Part shown: positions 1 through 9,931 of the stretch, in pieces
How the letters are laid out: each line of letters begins with the position of its first letter
Numbering within the stretch: position 1 is the stretch's first letter
Assembly: GCF_026248825.1 (NCBI RefSeq)
Contig: NZ_CP110973.1
Location: 5,849,501 to 5,913,500 of the forward strand
Origin: Larkinella insperata
GTDB lineage: Bacteria; Bacteroidota; Bacteroidia; Cytophagales; Spirosomataceae
Length of the DNA: 64,000 nt
Direction of reading: 5' to 3'
Made by a program: the position numbers and the translations under genes
Notes under the pieces: generated by a model
What the model was told of the DNA's origin: nothing
Seen by the model: the letters and a program-made list of their open reading frames with translations, nothing else
Database searches by the model: none

Positions 1-2442
1 CCCCGAACCCGCCGTTATGTAAATGGAGCCGTTATTGGCAATCGCCTGGGTCGCGTGCCGCCCTTGCTGCAGGTCGGCCAGCCGACGCCAGACGCCCGTT
101 GTAACGTTCAGGGCTTCGGTTTCCTTGTGCGCCGTGGGTTGGGGACTTTCCCCACCGATCACAATCACTTCATTGTCTAACACGACGGTTGAAGTACCCG
201 CCCGTTGGGTTGGGATGGGATTGGCGAGCGTAGACCACTGGCCCGTCGTGAAATCATACACATCCACATCCGGCACCGTTAGCGTGAACGTCTGACCGGT
301 GTTGTACGAACTGCGCCGACCACCCGCTGCGTATAATTTAGTCCCCACAACCGCGGCCTGAAAGTGGTCCCGAGCGTGGGGGGCATCCGGTAAAACCCGC
401 CAGGTGTTTGTCGCCGGATCGTACTCATCAAACCAGTTGACGTATCCCCCGCTGTGCCCTTTCGTGTTCCCGCCCACCAGGTAAAATTTGTTGTTATACA
501 GCGCCAGACCGACCGATCCGCGCTGCCGGGCTACCGGTATTTCGGGTCCAACCAGCCATTTATTCGCTCTTGGGTCGTAAATATAGATCTGGGGAACAGA
601 TGGTTCGGCGGGGTAATTACCGGTCATTGCGCCGATGGCGTAAATAAGACCGTCCAGCGTTACCGCCTGAAAATGGTGCAGATTGATGGGTGTAGCGGCC
701 GCGTTCACCCAGGTTCGGTTGACGGGATCATAGACCTGAACGGGTTTGATACCGCGCCCTCCCATCAGGTAAAAGCGATCCCCGGCCTGCACATAAGCTC
801 CCTCCTGCCGGGCCGTTGGTTGCCCCGAAGTAGGCACCACAGTCTGCCAGGTACCGATGGCCGAAGAGATGGTGATCAAAAAGCTGTCGCTGGCGGTTCC
901 TCCCTTGTCATCGCTGGCGGTTACCTTCACGGCAAGGCTGGCCGGACTTCCCGCGGGCGGGGTTCCACTGAAGGTGCGGGTGGCACTCGCGAACGTGAGC
1001 CAGCCGGGCAGCGCCGTGTTATTTTCCAGCGTAGCGGAATAGGTAAGAACATCTCCGTTGGCGTCCGTAAAGGTGGTAGATCCAAAGCTGTACGAGAAAG
1101 CCGTGCCAATGCTAGCGGTCTGATCGGGTATCGGCGTCGCCAGCGTCGGCGGCTGGTTGCTCACCGATTGGTTAACAACGGAAAAATTGACGGTTAAAAC
1201 CGGCCCGGCCGTGCCTGTTGCACTGGCTCCGGTATACGGCGTTCCTTGTAAGGTATAATTCCCTAAAGCGGGCGTCCAGTTGTTAAAATTACCATTGCTA
1301 TCCCCAAATAAGGCATAGGGCGCACCCGTTTCGGTCTGCGTGCGGCTCTGCTGACCACTCAGGACCATTCGGACGCTTCCGATCAGGGTCGGATTGGTAT
1401 TAGCCCGGATGTTTAGATTCGTCGTTGGCAAGGTAGCCAGGTTGATTACTTCGTTATTCGCCAGGGTGCGTATTTCCTGGTCTGTGGTGGCATTGATCAG
1501 GGTAAAATGGGTAACGGTCACTCCCGTGGCTGGGACCGCGTTGACCAGCAGCGTAAAGGTTTGCTCAGCCGTGGCCAGTCGGCTATCCGTGGCCCGCACC
1601 GTAATCGAGTAACTGCCCGACACCTGGGCGCCCGGGGCAAACGTCAGCACGTTGTTGCTCAAACTGGCAAAAGCTGGCAGGGTGCTGGCCGTGATCGTCA
1701 CCGCATCCCCGTCCACGTCCGTCGCCGACAGCGGTACGTTCAGCACACTGCCCGCATTGACGGCCTGGTTGCCGATGCTTGCTAAAACCGGCGGGTTGTT
1801 CGTGCTAACAGCCGGTCCGAAGACCTCGATGGCCGAGACCTTGGGCTGGTTGGCCGAGGCCGTGAAGTCGATGTTGAGCACCCCATCATTTACCCCCACC
1901 TCAAACGTCTTGACCACCGCCCTCATGCTGCCCACCTCCCCCAGGATGTCGTAGTTGGCCAGCTCCACAGCTCCTCCTTCCAGGTTCGCGCTGAACACCC
2001 GCTGACCCGCACCTCCGGCTTTGCCCCCAGTGGCTCCCCAGTAGATCTCGGCAAAGTGCAGCCGCACCGTGTACTGTCCCGCCACCGCCACCGGCAGGGC
2101 AAACCCAAAACTGCCCAGGTTGCTCGTGGCGCTGTACTCGGTCAGGTAAAGCACGTCGTCCTCGGTGTCGGCAATGGATGTCACCTTGGTATTGGTGTAG
2201 GTTTTGCCCCCGGTGAAGTACTGGCTCCCGCTCCAGGAAACCCCGTTGCTGACCACCGCCGGACCGCCCGCGTTGATGCGTGCCACCACCGGTCCGGCGG
2301 CAGGCTGCGATTGCAAAATAGCGAAGACTTTTATAGTTGTTTTGCCAGACAAAGCTTTCGTCGTATTAAGACATAGAAAGCAGGAAAATGAGAGAACAAA
2401 GAGTCCTGCCTGTGAAAAGAAAGGTATACGTTTCCGATCCAT
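1..2442 (-). CDS. Secreted malectin/Ig-like/Kelch-repeat protein, partial (3' end outside window)
   Basis: The frame is open from an ATG at 2442 to the window edge (814 codons), so the C-terminus is missing. A hydrophobic N-terminus suggests export. Domains in order: malectin-like carbohydrate-binding domain (about residues 53-205), a cadherin/Ig-like domain (about 215-300), a domain of about 105 residues (about 305-410) that also occurs in the genes at 35360 and 37439, a He_PIG-type Ig domain (about 420-520), then Kelch repeats with recurring hydrophobic-GG strands (FYLMGG, LYAAGG, VIVIGG) to the edge. A T9SS sorting domain would be expected beyond the edge but cannot be seen. Probable role: cell-surface or secreted carbohydrate binding. 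The function of the shared domain is unknown. Confidence 0.9.
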   Translation of the reverse strand, partial: MDRKRIPFFSQAGLFVLSFSCFLCLNTTKALSGKTTIKVFAILQSQPAAGPVVARINAGGPAVVSNGVSWSGSQYFTGGKTYTNTKVTSIADTEDDVLYLTEYSATSNLGSFGFALPVAVAGQYTVRLHFAEIYWGATGGKAGGAGQRVFSANLEGGAVELANYDILGEVGSMRAVVKTFEVGVNDGVLNIDFTASANQPKVSAIEVFGPAVSTNNPPVLASIGNQAVNAGSVLNVPLSATDVDGDAVTITASTLPAFASLSNNVLTFAPGAQVSGSYSITVRATDSRLATAEQTFTLLVNAVPATGVTVTHFTLINATTDQEIRTLANNEVINLATLPTTNLNIRANTNPTLIGSVRMVLSGQQSRTQTETGAPYALFGDSNGNFNNWTPALGNYTLQGTPYTGASATGTAGPVLTVNFSVVNQSVSNQPPTLATPIPDQTASIGTAFSYSFGSTTFTDANGDVLTYSATLENNTALPGWLTFASATRTFSGTPPAGSPASLAVKVTASDDKGGTASDSFLITISSAIGTWQTVVPTSGQPTARQEGAYVQAGDRFYLMGGRGIKPVQVYDPVNRTWVNAAATPINLHHFQAVTLDGLIYAIGAMTGNYPAEPSVPQIYIYDPRANKWLVGPEIPVARQRGSVGLALYNNKFYLVGGNTKGHSGGYVNWFDEYDPATNTWRVLPDAPHARDHFQAAVVGTKLYAAGGRRSSYNTGQTFTLTVPDVDVYDFTTGQWSTLANPIPTQRAGTSTVVLDNEVIVIGGESPQPTAHKETEALNVTTGVWRRLADLQQGRHATQAIANNGSIYITAGSG

Positions 2443-2607
2443 ACACGTTGAAAATAAGGTTTAAATAACACTGGATAAATCTGCTTACGATGATATAAAG
2501 TTACAACGGTTTACATCATCTTGACAGAGAAAAAACAATGATCTTTTTAACGGTCAGAGTTTACTCTTTTTCAACCCCTTACCTACACTCCGGTTAGTAC
2601 TTTATGA

Positions 2608-3410
2608 CTAGCGTGTTCGAGCATCGGAAGGCTGAGGATTTATTCGCTCTGCTACCTCCCATGCAGTTTGGTAATTTTTTTTGAACCAGTAAGTAATGGT
2701 GCTGGTGTACTGCTCCGGCTTGACAGCGTGGAGAATGGTTAGCTGGTTTTGGCAGCTGCTTTCCCATAAATAATCTGGGCTCTCTCAGGACTGATTCCCG
2801 GGTTAGTGGCATCAACCGGATTCACCAGCAAGCGCTTTCGGTTAGCCAATGCAGCTACCAGTACCGGCAGATCGTACACCAGCAGGGCACTGCCGGCCGC
2901 CGAGGGCATGGATTTGCTCTTGTAAAATCGTTCGTCGATTACCGACTGGTACGACACCAGCTAATTCAGCAAAATAAGCCGATAAAACGAACCCTCAAAC
3001 ACGGCTGCATGGAGCAAATGCGCCCCGAGCGTTCCCCGGGCGTCCAGGGCCAGCAACGATCCCGACGCTGTGTTTTGTCGGACAACGCGAGCCAGCCTTT
3101 CTATTTCCTCGGCCCGCACCGAAACCAGATGCGGTGTCGGTACAGGCTGGTGGATGGAGAGCCATCGTCGTAATTCCAGGAACTGAAAACGGCTAAATCG
3201 TCCGAGCAGGTGATGCGCCGGAGTCACAAGGACCCGTGAACGAATGAGTACAGCCGCACCCCTCTTCCAAATCCGTCGAAAGAAGCTGACGGTCACAGTA
3301 CTTGGAGGGTCCGGATTAATTGCTCCTGATGCGATCGCGCTCCGATCGGGCCGAGAAAAGTTAGGTGCAGCCGCTATTCTACTTTGATTTTCAGCCGCCT
3401 GTCTTGTCAC
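2608..3410 (-). pseudogene. Decayed alpha/beta-hydrolase (acetyl-xylan-esterase/dienelactone-hydrolase-like) remnant
   Basis: Three open stretches on the minus strand read as one protein. From 3410 the frame runs to an in-frame TAG at 2958-2960, continues in the same frame (LVSYQSVIDERFY...) to a TAA at 2739-2741, and continues with a one-base shift (LTILHAVKPEQYTST...) to a TAG at 2608. The pattern 'lvSYqs...yDlp.LvaaLanRk.LLvnPvDA' is typical of the C-terminal half of secreted acetyl-xylan-esterase-like hydrolases. The expected GxSxG nucleophile region reads DARGTLG, so the catalytic serine looks lost. No signal peptide was found; the true 5' limit is uncertain. Family assignment is from pattern recognition only. 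Confidence 0.55.
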
Positions 3411-3700
3411 TTAAACACCCAGGTAGCGCTTGGCACACAGGCGCTCATCCGGCCGTTTGGCTATACGACCGTCAGCCATTCCGAATTTTGTCTTACCCGC
3501 CGGTCCGTATGACGGCTTTTCGCTGGATGAAAACCACCAGACGATTCAACAACTTGGTACCCAGGTGCACATCGCTGCCTATACCGCCAGTAAAACACGC
3601 GAATTCACCTTGTAAGCCGGATTCTTTTTTTCCGGAGGTCCCAGGGAAATCAGCTTCCAAATTATGCATCCGGTTAACGGAAGTGAGAAGCAAAAACCGT

Positions 3701-4588
3701 TTAACGAAGCTCGAACAGAAGCGTCACCTCCCCGCCCAGCTCAATCTGGTCGCCCGACTGAAGAGGGTACGTCACGCCCAGAATATCCGCCCGCTCGATG
3801 GTATCGTCCGGGTGCATGATTTTGGTTTTGTTGCCGTTGGCAGGCAGACCGCCCGGATCAACCAGCAGCGCGTATTTCCGCTGAGCCGGGTTGTACTGAA
3901 TTGTTGCGTGCGCCCGGCTTACGGCCCCGTTCCCGGCGCCTTTCTGCGGGTCAAAACCGGGGGCGTCGTCGGGCAGAATTACAATGTCGTTGACCCGAAC
4001 CCGCCCCGAAGCCGTCTGGGTCGACTGTCCCCGACCAATGTAAAACAGCGCCTTTTGGGCGGGATCGAGCGCGTATACTTCCTGTTCCGTCTGCCCCACC
4101 AGGGTTCTGACCGACGCCAATTGCACCGGACCATCGGATTTTTTCAGGTCCAGGACCACCAGCCCCAGATTCCCTTCCCGGTAGGTGCTGTTTGGCAACT
4201 GATCCCGGAAGAATTCCACCTCAAACAGCCAGTCTTTCGCCAGCGTGATGTAATTGTCGGCCAGGTGCCGATTCAGTTCACTCCGGAATTTACCCGGCTG
4301 GCCGGCCCACAGCGCCACGCGAAAAACTTCCTCATCTTCAGTGTTTTCGCTCAGCACAAACAGCCGCAGACCGATGGGCGCGTTGTCGGGTTCGTTCTGA
4401 TACGCCCGCAGCTTCTCGATCACAAACCGGATGATCTGGTTGCGTCGCTGCGCGGCTGGCGGAGGTCCCGACGGCCTGGGTTTGGGTGCCACGGGCGCAC
4501 GCTCCTGCTCCACCGGGGGAGTGGTCGACGGCGCGGAAGGACTCGACGAAAAGCCAAACAAGTTTTTAACGGTTTCCAGAATACCCAT
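3701..4588 (-). CDS. FHA-domain protein (FhaB-like), last gene of the kinase/cell-wall operon
   Basis: The product is about 295 residues: a short N-terminal segment, a Pro/Ser-rich linker, an alpha/beta middle domain, and a C-terminal forkhead-associated domain. FHA landmarks are visible: FYIGR at the first strand, a VSRAHA block (the S..H phosphothreonine-binding motif), and a late NGNKT segment. FHA domains bind phosphothreonine, so the likely partners are the two kinases upstream. I prefer the ATG at 4588. A TTG at 4612 that overlaps the upstream TGA (TTGA) is an alternative and has AGGGAG just before it. Its place directly after the RodA-PBP fusion suggests it couples kinase signals to wall synthesis (inference). 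Confidence 0.85.
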   Translation of the reverse strand: MGILETVKNLFGFSSSPSAPSTTPPVEQERAPVAPKPRPSGPPPAAQRRNQIIRFVIEKLRAYQNEPDNAPIGLRLFVLSENTEDEEVFRVALWAGQPGKFRSELNRHLADNYITLAKDWLFEVEFFRDQLPNSTYREGNLGLVVLDLKKSDGPVQLASVRTLVGQTEQEVYALDPAQKALFYIGRGQSTQTASGRVRVNDIVILPDDAPGFDPQKGAGNGAVSRAHATIQYNPAQRKYALLVDPGGLPANGNKTKIMHPDDTIERADILGVTYPLQSGDQIELGGEVTLLFELR

Positions 4589-4608
4589 GATGCGTGACGG
4601 TTGGTTGA

Positions 4609-7600
4609 TCAAAAACTCCCTAAATAACCCCGTTTTTGTAAGATCGGTGCCACAACGGTATTGGCCAATTGCACGGCATCGCCCGACGAATCGCCCAGTT
4701 CGATCCGGACGCAGACGATGGTTTTGGACCGGCGGTCGGGGGTGGGGGCAAAAAACACGTACCAGCCATCGTTAACTTTCTCGCCAAGCACAATTCGTTC
4801 GGGCGTTCCCGTTTTACCGGCTACCTTAACCGCGCTGATCTTGTTGCGCCCACCCCGCGGGTTCGACTGTTCGATCATGAATTCTTCGAGTTGTTCCGCG
4901 TACGCTGGCCGACCGATGGTTTCGCCCTGCGGAACCGGCTGCGGTTTTCCGGCCAGATTCAGCACATACCGCGAGGGCTGCAACACGCCCCCATTAGCAA
5001 TGGAACCGGCCATCCGGGCCATCGACGCGGGGGTGGACGTAAGCTGCCCCTGTCCCCAGGCCAGCCCCGAGAATTCACCCCGGTAACGCCGGGGATACCG
5101 GTTGCTCTGGTAAAGATTCCGCCGGACCACAAACGATGAATCGCGCCAGTGCTGCCGAATCTGCTTTTGTTCCGGCTCCGTGTGCGTATCGGCGTACGAA
5201 TACCCCCCGATCAGGTCGACGTTCATGCCCGTTTTCAGATACAAGTCGGCGAGTTGATCGTCCAGTTTGTTTTCGTTCGCCAGTCGGATGAAGTAGACGT
5301 TGCTCGACCGGACGATGGCCCGTTTCATGTCCACGGATTCCCCGCAGGGTTCCGACTCGCGGACACCGCGCCGGATGATTTCCTGACAGGTGACGGGGTA
5401 ACTGACGCCGGAAGCCGAAGCACCCAGTTTGTTAAAGGCGGCCATCGCCGTCAAGATTTTCGCCGTGGACCCCGGGGCGGTCGCGTACGTCATGCCCAGA
5501 TCACGCTCCGTGACCAGGTAAGGCAGTTTCAGCCGGTCGCGATCGCCCAGCAGCATGGGTTCGGGCGTTTTCAGATTGGGCAGCGGATACAGCGCCGACG
5601 CCATCACATCGCCCGAAGCGGCATCCATGACCACCACCGAAAGCCGGTGATTGCGGTAGTCCGATGTTGCCAGCCCTTTTTGCAGCGCCACCTGTAATTC
5701 AGCGTTGATGCTCAGCTTCAGATCCCGGTTTTTGGCCTTGCGTTCTTCCACCTCCCGGCTGTCGATGCCCGCCCGCAGCGCCGGTGCCAGTTCCCGGTAG
5801 TCGTATACCGTCAGCGTCCGGGTTTGCTCAACCGGCTGGCTGAACCGGTCGGCGCGGTACTCGGTCGTTACAATATCCGTTTTACGCGGTCGACTGTTGA
5901 AACCGCGTAGCTCACTGAAATGCGTGGCCTCCGCGTAGTAGCCGTTGCTTTGCCCCCAAAATAGTTGCGTATTGAGGTCGCCGACCCAGAAAAACAGGTG
6001 GTCGCCGAAGGGGTAATACCGTCGCAGCCGCTTCTGAACGAGGGTGTTTAGGTCGTCCGATTTCAGACCACTTTGCCGCAGTTTCCCGGCCTGTTGAGCC
6101 ACTACCTCCGGCTCGCTGGTGGCCAGCACCAAACCGTTGCGGTCGTAAATGGTACCCGAAGCCAGTTTGCGGGTCAGTCGCTCGATGCGCGGGTTGTAGC
6201 TGTAAACGGGATCGCCGAAGCGCGTTACGACCCGCACCGGTCGTACAATGTATTCATCTCCGCGCCAGCCAATCACCGGCAACAGCCGCCCGATCAGCAT
6301 GACGACACCCAGTAGAAAGCCCGAAATACCAGCCATCAAAACCGCGTCGTAATGCTTTTCAAGGTACTCCCGTTGGGCAACCTGACCGGGCCGGTGGGCG
6401 ACGCTGAAAACCGCCCCCATCGCCGTCAGGTTAAAAATAAGCGAAATCTTGCCGTAACTCAGAAACGGAACGCTGATTCCCGTCAGCGGCAGCAGACCAA
6501 TGGACCCGCCCGCAATAATCAGAAACTGAACACCCGTCGCGATGGCAATACCGGCCACCAGAAAAAAGCTAAACGGCTGACCCGCTCGACGGGCTTGCAG
6601 GAAAACCCGGTGCAGCAAAATGCCAAACAGCAGAAATACAGCAATGACGCCCAGACCACCCAGCTCTTCGCCCACGCTCGGCAGAATCATATCGGTATGG
6701 GCTGCGGGCATGGCAGCCGCGAAGCCCTTGCCCAGACCCTGCCCGGTCCAGCCGCCGGAGGCCAGGGTCCAGAAACCGTGCGCCAGGTGGTCACCACCGT
6801 ACACGTCGTTGTTCCAGGGACTTAGCCACATGGCTTTGCGGTCGGCCAGCCGGTCGCCCACGTAGGGCAGCAAATCACCGAAGGAAAACATTGCCATAAT
6901 CAGCAGCAGCAGCACGGGTGCTTCCGTCAGCAAAGCCGCCCAGCCCAGGCCCGTCGTCGAACGGGCATCGCCCCGCCAGAACAGGTAGCCCACTAAAACG
7001 CCGAAACTAAGCAACAACGCCAGCCAGCCGGGCAACAGCCAGAGCGCAACGCTATAGCCCACGCCCGTTGCGAGCGTGATCCCTAAGTTGCCCCGGGCAA
7101 TGCTGTAGAACAACAGGAACGTAAAACAGACGACGAGGGCCGGTCCCATGTCGCCCAGCAGCAGGTACAGCAACATGAGCAAACCGGCTCCCGCCAGCGC
7201 CCCGAAACTGACCGAAAACCGCCAGCGCAAATCGGGTAATTCCCGGATTTGCTGTTCGTTGGCGGCAAAAAAACCGGCAAAAAACAGCAACAACAGGTAT
7301 TTGGTGATCTCGCTGGGTTGAAACGTCAGGCCGAGCAGCGACAGGTTCACCCGAACGCCACTGCCTTCCGGACCAGTACCGATGAGCAGGGTCAGCACGG
7401 CCAGACCGATTGCCAACACCAGCCAGGTCCAGCCCGACAGCCGCACGGACGACCGGTTTGCAAAGGCAAACAGCCAGTCGAACCGCCAGTCGGCGTAAAA
7501 ACGGCCGACGTTTAGTTGAGATAAAACCGTCATCCCAATCAGGCCCATCGCCACGCCCTGAAACGTTTGCCAGGCGTAAAGCGTGTCCTGCAAGGGGTCC

Positions 7601-8586
7601 TGAATAGCCAGCAGCGTCAGAACGGAGATGCCGGTGAGCAACATCAGCACCGGCAACAGCAACGGATCGGAGTTAAACCGTCGGAGGGACCAGAAGCCCT
7701 GCACCGCCCAGAAGGACATAATGAACAAGGCAACGATGCCCCAGAATTGCCACGTAAAAGCCGTGGGTGTCCGCACCACCAGGGCCTGGTCGGCTTTCAG
7801 TTGGCCGTAGGCGACGGAACCGATCAGCCGAAGCTGGTGCGGGCGCGCCGAGAAAGTAAACGTTTGATCGCTCGTCAGCTGACTCGTTCCCCGGCGGCTT
7901 CCGAATTCAAATCCGGGTTTGAGGGGCACCACGCTGTAGGCCGAATCCACCTTGAGACCGGTAAACGAAAACTGACCGTCGGCGTCGGTGCGGGTGTAGA
8001 AAAACCGGTCCTGCAAGGTGTCAGGCTGGGCCGTGGGCGGGTGGCGTTTGAGCTGTACCAGCACCCCCGACATGGGCTCGTCCTCCCGGGTTACCCGGCC
8101 ACCGATCGAACGGGTTCCGCCACCAATTGCCAGCGTGGGGGCATACGCTTTCGGGTTCGTGCGCTCCCGGACGTACAGCACCGAGTCGAAACCCATTTGC
8201 TGCCGGGACAGTTGCAACCGGCTCTGAAAATCGGCCCCGCCCACTGAACTGCGCCAGGGCAGCGGAGCCAGCACCGAAAACTGCCGTTTGTTGATAGCCC
8301 CCAGATTTTCCGGCGAATCATTTAGCGCCAGTTTAGCGGCCAGCGAGTCGGCCACCAGCGCCCGGTCCTTCTCATCCGAGTAGTAGTTACCCGTGGTGAG
8401 AAGCCGTTGGAGGGCGGCCGATTTGACGCCCGGCGTGAGCGTCAGGGCCCGTCCACTGGCAAGCGCTTCCTGGGCCTGATTTAGATTGGGCAGCAGGTTG
8501 ACATACAGCCGGATAAACAGCAGGAGCAACATAACCGTTGCCCCGGCCAGGTACAACCGGCCGGACGACACAGGGGCTGATTTCAT
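4609..8586 (-). CDS. RodA/FtsW glycosyltransferase fused to class B penicillin-binding protein transpeptidase
   Basis: One 1325-residue frame carries both halves of a peptidoglycan synthase. The N-terminus has one membrane helix, a periplasmic region, and a carboxypeptidase-regulatory-like beta domain (about 155-245). A multi-helix RodA/FtsW/SpoVE domain follows (about 275-745) with the family signature HTDMILPSVGEELGGLG and a PFLSYG-type block. After a further helix comes a PBP dimerisation segment (SGTIYDRNG) and the transpeptidase: SxxK nucleophile S1040-T-A-K1043, SSN at 1094-1096, and KTG from K1258. RodA/FtsW polymerises lipid II and the PBP cross-links it; they are normally separate partner proteins. 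Upstream kinases and phosphatase are 27 bp or closer in the same direction. The regulatory-like domain is an unusual addition. Confidence 0.93.
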   Translation of the reverse strand: MKSAPVSSGRLYLAGATVMLLLLFIRLYVNLLPNLNQAQEALASGRALTLTPGVKSAALQRLLTTGNYYSDEKDRALVADSLAAKLALNDSPENLGAINKRQFSVLAPLPWRSSVGGADFQSRLQLSRQQMGFDSVLYVRERTNPKAYAPTLAIGGGTRSIGGRVTREDEPMSGVLVQLKRHPPTAQPDTLQDRFFYTRTDADGQFSFTGLKVDSAYSVVPLKPGFEFGSRRGTSQLTSDQTFTFSARPHQLRLIGSVAYGQLKADQALVVRTPTAFTWQFWGIVALFIMSFWAVQGFWSLRRFNSDPLLLPVLMLLTGISVLTLLAIQDPLQDTLYAWQTFQGVAMGLIGMTVLSQLNVGRFYADWRFDWLFAFANRSSVRLSGWTWLVLAIGLAVLTLLIGTGPEGSGVRVNLSLLGLTFQPSEITKYLLLLFFAGFFAANEQQIRELPDLRWRFSVSFGALAGAGLLMLLYLLLGDMGPALVVCFTFLLFYSIARGNLGITLATGVGYSVALWLLPGWLALLLSFGVLVGYLFWRGDARSTTGLGWAALLTEAPVLLLLIMAMFSFGDLLPYVGDRLADRKAMWLSPWNNDVYGGDHLAHGFWTLASGGWTGQGLGKGFAAAMPAAHTDMILPSVGEELGGLGVIAVFLLFGILLHRVFLQARRAGQPFSFFLVAGIAIATGVQFLIIAGGSIGLLPLTGISVPFLSYGKISLIFNLTAMGAVFSVAHRPGQVAQREYLEKHYDAVLMAGISGFLLGVVMLIGRLLPVIGWRGDEYIVRPVRVVTRFGDPVYSYNPRIERLTRKLASGTIYDRNGLVLATSEPEVVAQQAGKLRQSGLKSDDLNTLVQKRLRRYYPFGDHLFFWVGDLNTQLFWGQSNGYYAEATHFSELRGFNSRPRKTDIVTTEYRADRFSQPVEQTRTLTVYDYRELAPALRAGIDSREVEERKAKNRDLKLSINAELQVALQKGLATSDYRNHRLSVVVMDAASGDVMASALYPLPNLKTPEPMLLGDRDRLKLPYLVTERDLGMTYATAPGSTAKILTAMAAFNKLGASASGVSYPVTCQEIIRRGVRESEPCGESVDMKRAIVRSSNVYFIRLANENKLDDQLADLYLKTGMNVDLIGGYSYADTHTEPEQKQIRQHWRDSSFVVRRNLYQSNRYPRRYRGEFSGLAWGQGQLTSTPASMARMAGSIANGGVLQPSRYVLNLAGKPQPVPQGETIGRPAYAEQLEEFMIEQSNPRGGRNKISAVKVAGKTGTPERIVLGEKVNDGWYVFFAPTPDRRSKTIVCVRIELGDSSGDAVQLANTVVAPILQKRGYLGSF

Positions 8587-8613
8587 TCGTTACGAACTAA
8601 GCTTGAAAAACAA

Positions 8614-9924
8614 TTAGTTGGTGGTTCGGGTCGTGTCGGTAACCGTTTGGGTTGAATCCGGAGCCGTCGTGGGGGGCGGTGTAGGCGCCGTTGTCCGCTT
8701 CACTGTATCGGCAGGGACCGCCCGGCTGGTGTCGGCAGCAGTGGAATCGACGGCCGGTTCCTCGGTCGTGACGTCTTCCTGATACTCCGAAGCCGAATCA
8801 ACCGGCATAAGCCCCGAATTCAGCGAATCCGCGACCATACCGGTGGAATCCGCGGCCATACCAGAACCCGTTGTCGCCTGCTGGCTTCGGTAGAAAAAGT
8901 AAACGCCAATCAGCGCAATGACCACAGCCGCTCCCAACGCCACCCACGACCAGTTTACGCCCGGTTTTGCTTCTTCTTCGTACGCGTACGGTTCGGGCTG
9001 AACGGGCGGAGTTACGGGTGCCGGAGCCACCAGGGTCCGCTTCGGAGCGGGGGCCGAACGGACGCCCGAACGGCTGGCCTGCAACTGCTCCACATTGGCC
9101 TGCCCCAGTAAGAGCCGCAGCTCATTGCCGTCGCTCAGGCGCTGGGCCGGGTCTTTGGTCAGCATCCAGTTGATGAGCGTTTCGAGGCTGGGCGGAAGAT
9201 AGGGTTCTGACGTGATTAAAGCGGGCGGATCGGTGCGCAGCACCTGGGTCATAAACGACGCGATGCCCGCACTGTCGGTCATGGCAAACGGCACCCGGCC
9301 CGCCAGACACTCGTAGAGCACCACCCCCAGCGAGTAATAATCCGTGGCCACATCGACGCCCCGGGGATTATCAAACTGCTCCGGTGACGCGTACTCGTAG
9401 GTCATCAGCGACTGGCCCGTCATGGTCTGGGTCTGTTCGCGCAGCCGGGCTACGCCAAAATCTGTCAGCAGAAAGTGGTATTCGCCACTCGGCAGAAGCC
9501 GGTACAGAATGTTTTCGGGCTTGATGTCGCGGTGAATAATGCCCTGCGGGTGAATGGCCTTAAAGGCTTCGGCCATCTGCAATCCCAGCCGGATTGTGCC
9601 CGGAACGTCCAGATGCCCTTTTTCTTTCAGGAGCGTCCGCAGACTGCCTCCTTCCACCCACTCCATCACGATGAAGGGCATGGCCAGATCCAGCGCTACT
9701 TCCCGAACACTGACAACGTTCGGGTGCCGGATGTTGGTCATTAATTCGGATTCGAGCCGAAACCGCCGGAGCGTTTCAGCATCGGTATTGAGCGCAAAAT
9801 GTTTGATGGCTACGAGTTCACCCGATGCCAGGTGCCGGGCCTTCAGGACGCGCGCGTTGGAGCGGCCTATTTCGCCGATAATTTCGTAGCCTGGAAAGTG
9901 AGTGTTAACGCTGACGGTTGGCAT
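8614..9924 (-). CDS. Membrane Ser/Thr protein kinase (Hanks type), operon copy 2
   Basis: A eukaryotic-like kinase of about 436 residues. Catalytic residues are intact: Lys41 (VAIKHF), HRDIKPEN with Asp133, DFG at 155-157, and SPE in place of APE. The glycine loop is GEIGRSNARV, so the usual third glycine is Asn. After a Pro-rich linker there is one membrane helix (about 322-345) and a short outer tail rich in Thr, Ser, Asp and Pro; no PASTA repeats are present. I chose the ATG at 9924 over an in-frame TTG at 9930; the upstream kinase stops 8 bp before it. It is closely related to that kinase, which suggests tandem duplication. Likely substrates: the FHA proteins and the RodA-PBP fusion (inference). 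Confidence 0.93.
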   Translation of the reverse strand: MPTVSVNTHFPGYEIIGEIGRSNARVLKARHLASGELVAIKHFALNTDAETLRRFRLESELMTNIRHPNVVSVREVALDLAMPFIVMEWVEGGSLRTLLKEKGHLDVPGTIRLGLQMAEAFKAIHPQGIIHRDIKPENILYRLLPSGEYHFLLTDFGVARLREQTQTMTGQSLMTYEYASPEQFDNPRGVDVATDYYSLGVVLYECLAGRVPFAMTDSAGIASFMTQVLRTDPPALITSEPYLPPSLETLINWMLTKDPAQRLSDGNELRLLLGQANVEQLQASRSGVRSAPAPKRTLVAPAPVTPPVQPEPYAYEEEAKPGVNWSWVALGAAVVIALIGVYFFYRSQQATTGSGMAADSTGMVADSLNSGLMPVDSASEYQEDVTTEEPAVDSTAADTSRAVPADTVKRTTAPTPPPTTAPDSTQTVTDTTRTTN

Positions 9925-9931
9925 TGCCAAA

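Noticed and set aside
3430..3615. Plus-strand frame (MAHRRSSGRLAIRP...) between the esterase remnant and the FHA gene
   Set aside because: Parts look protein-like (AGPYDGFSLDENHQT), perhaps a decayed gene end, but it is short, isolated and has no recognisable family or start context.
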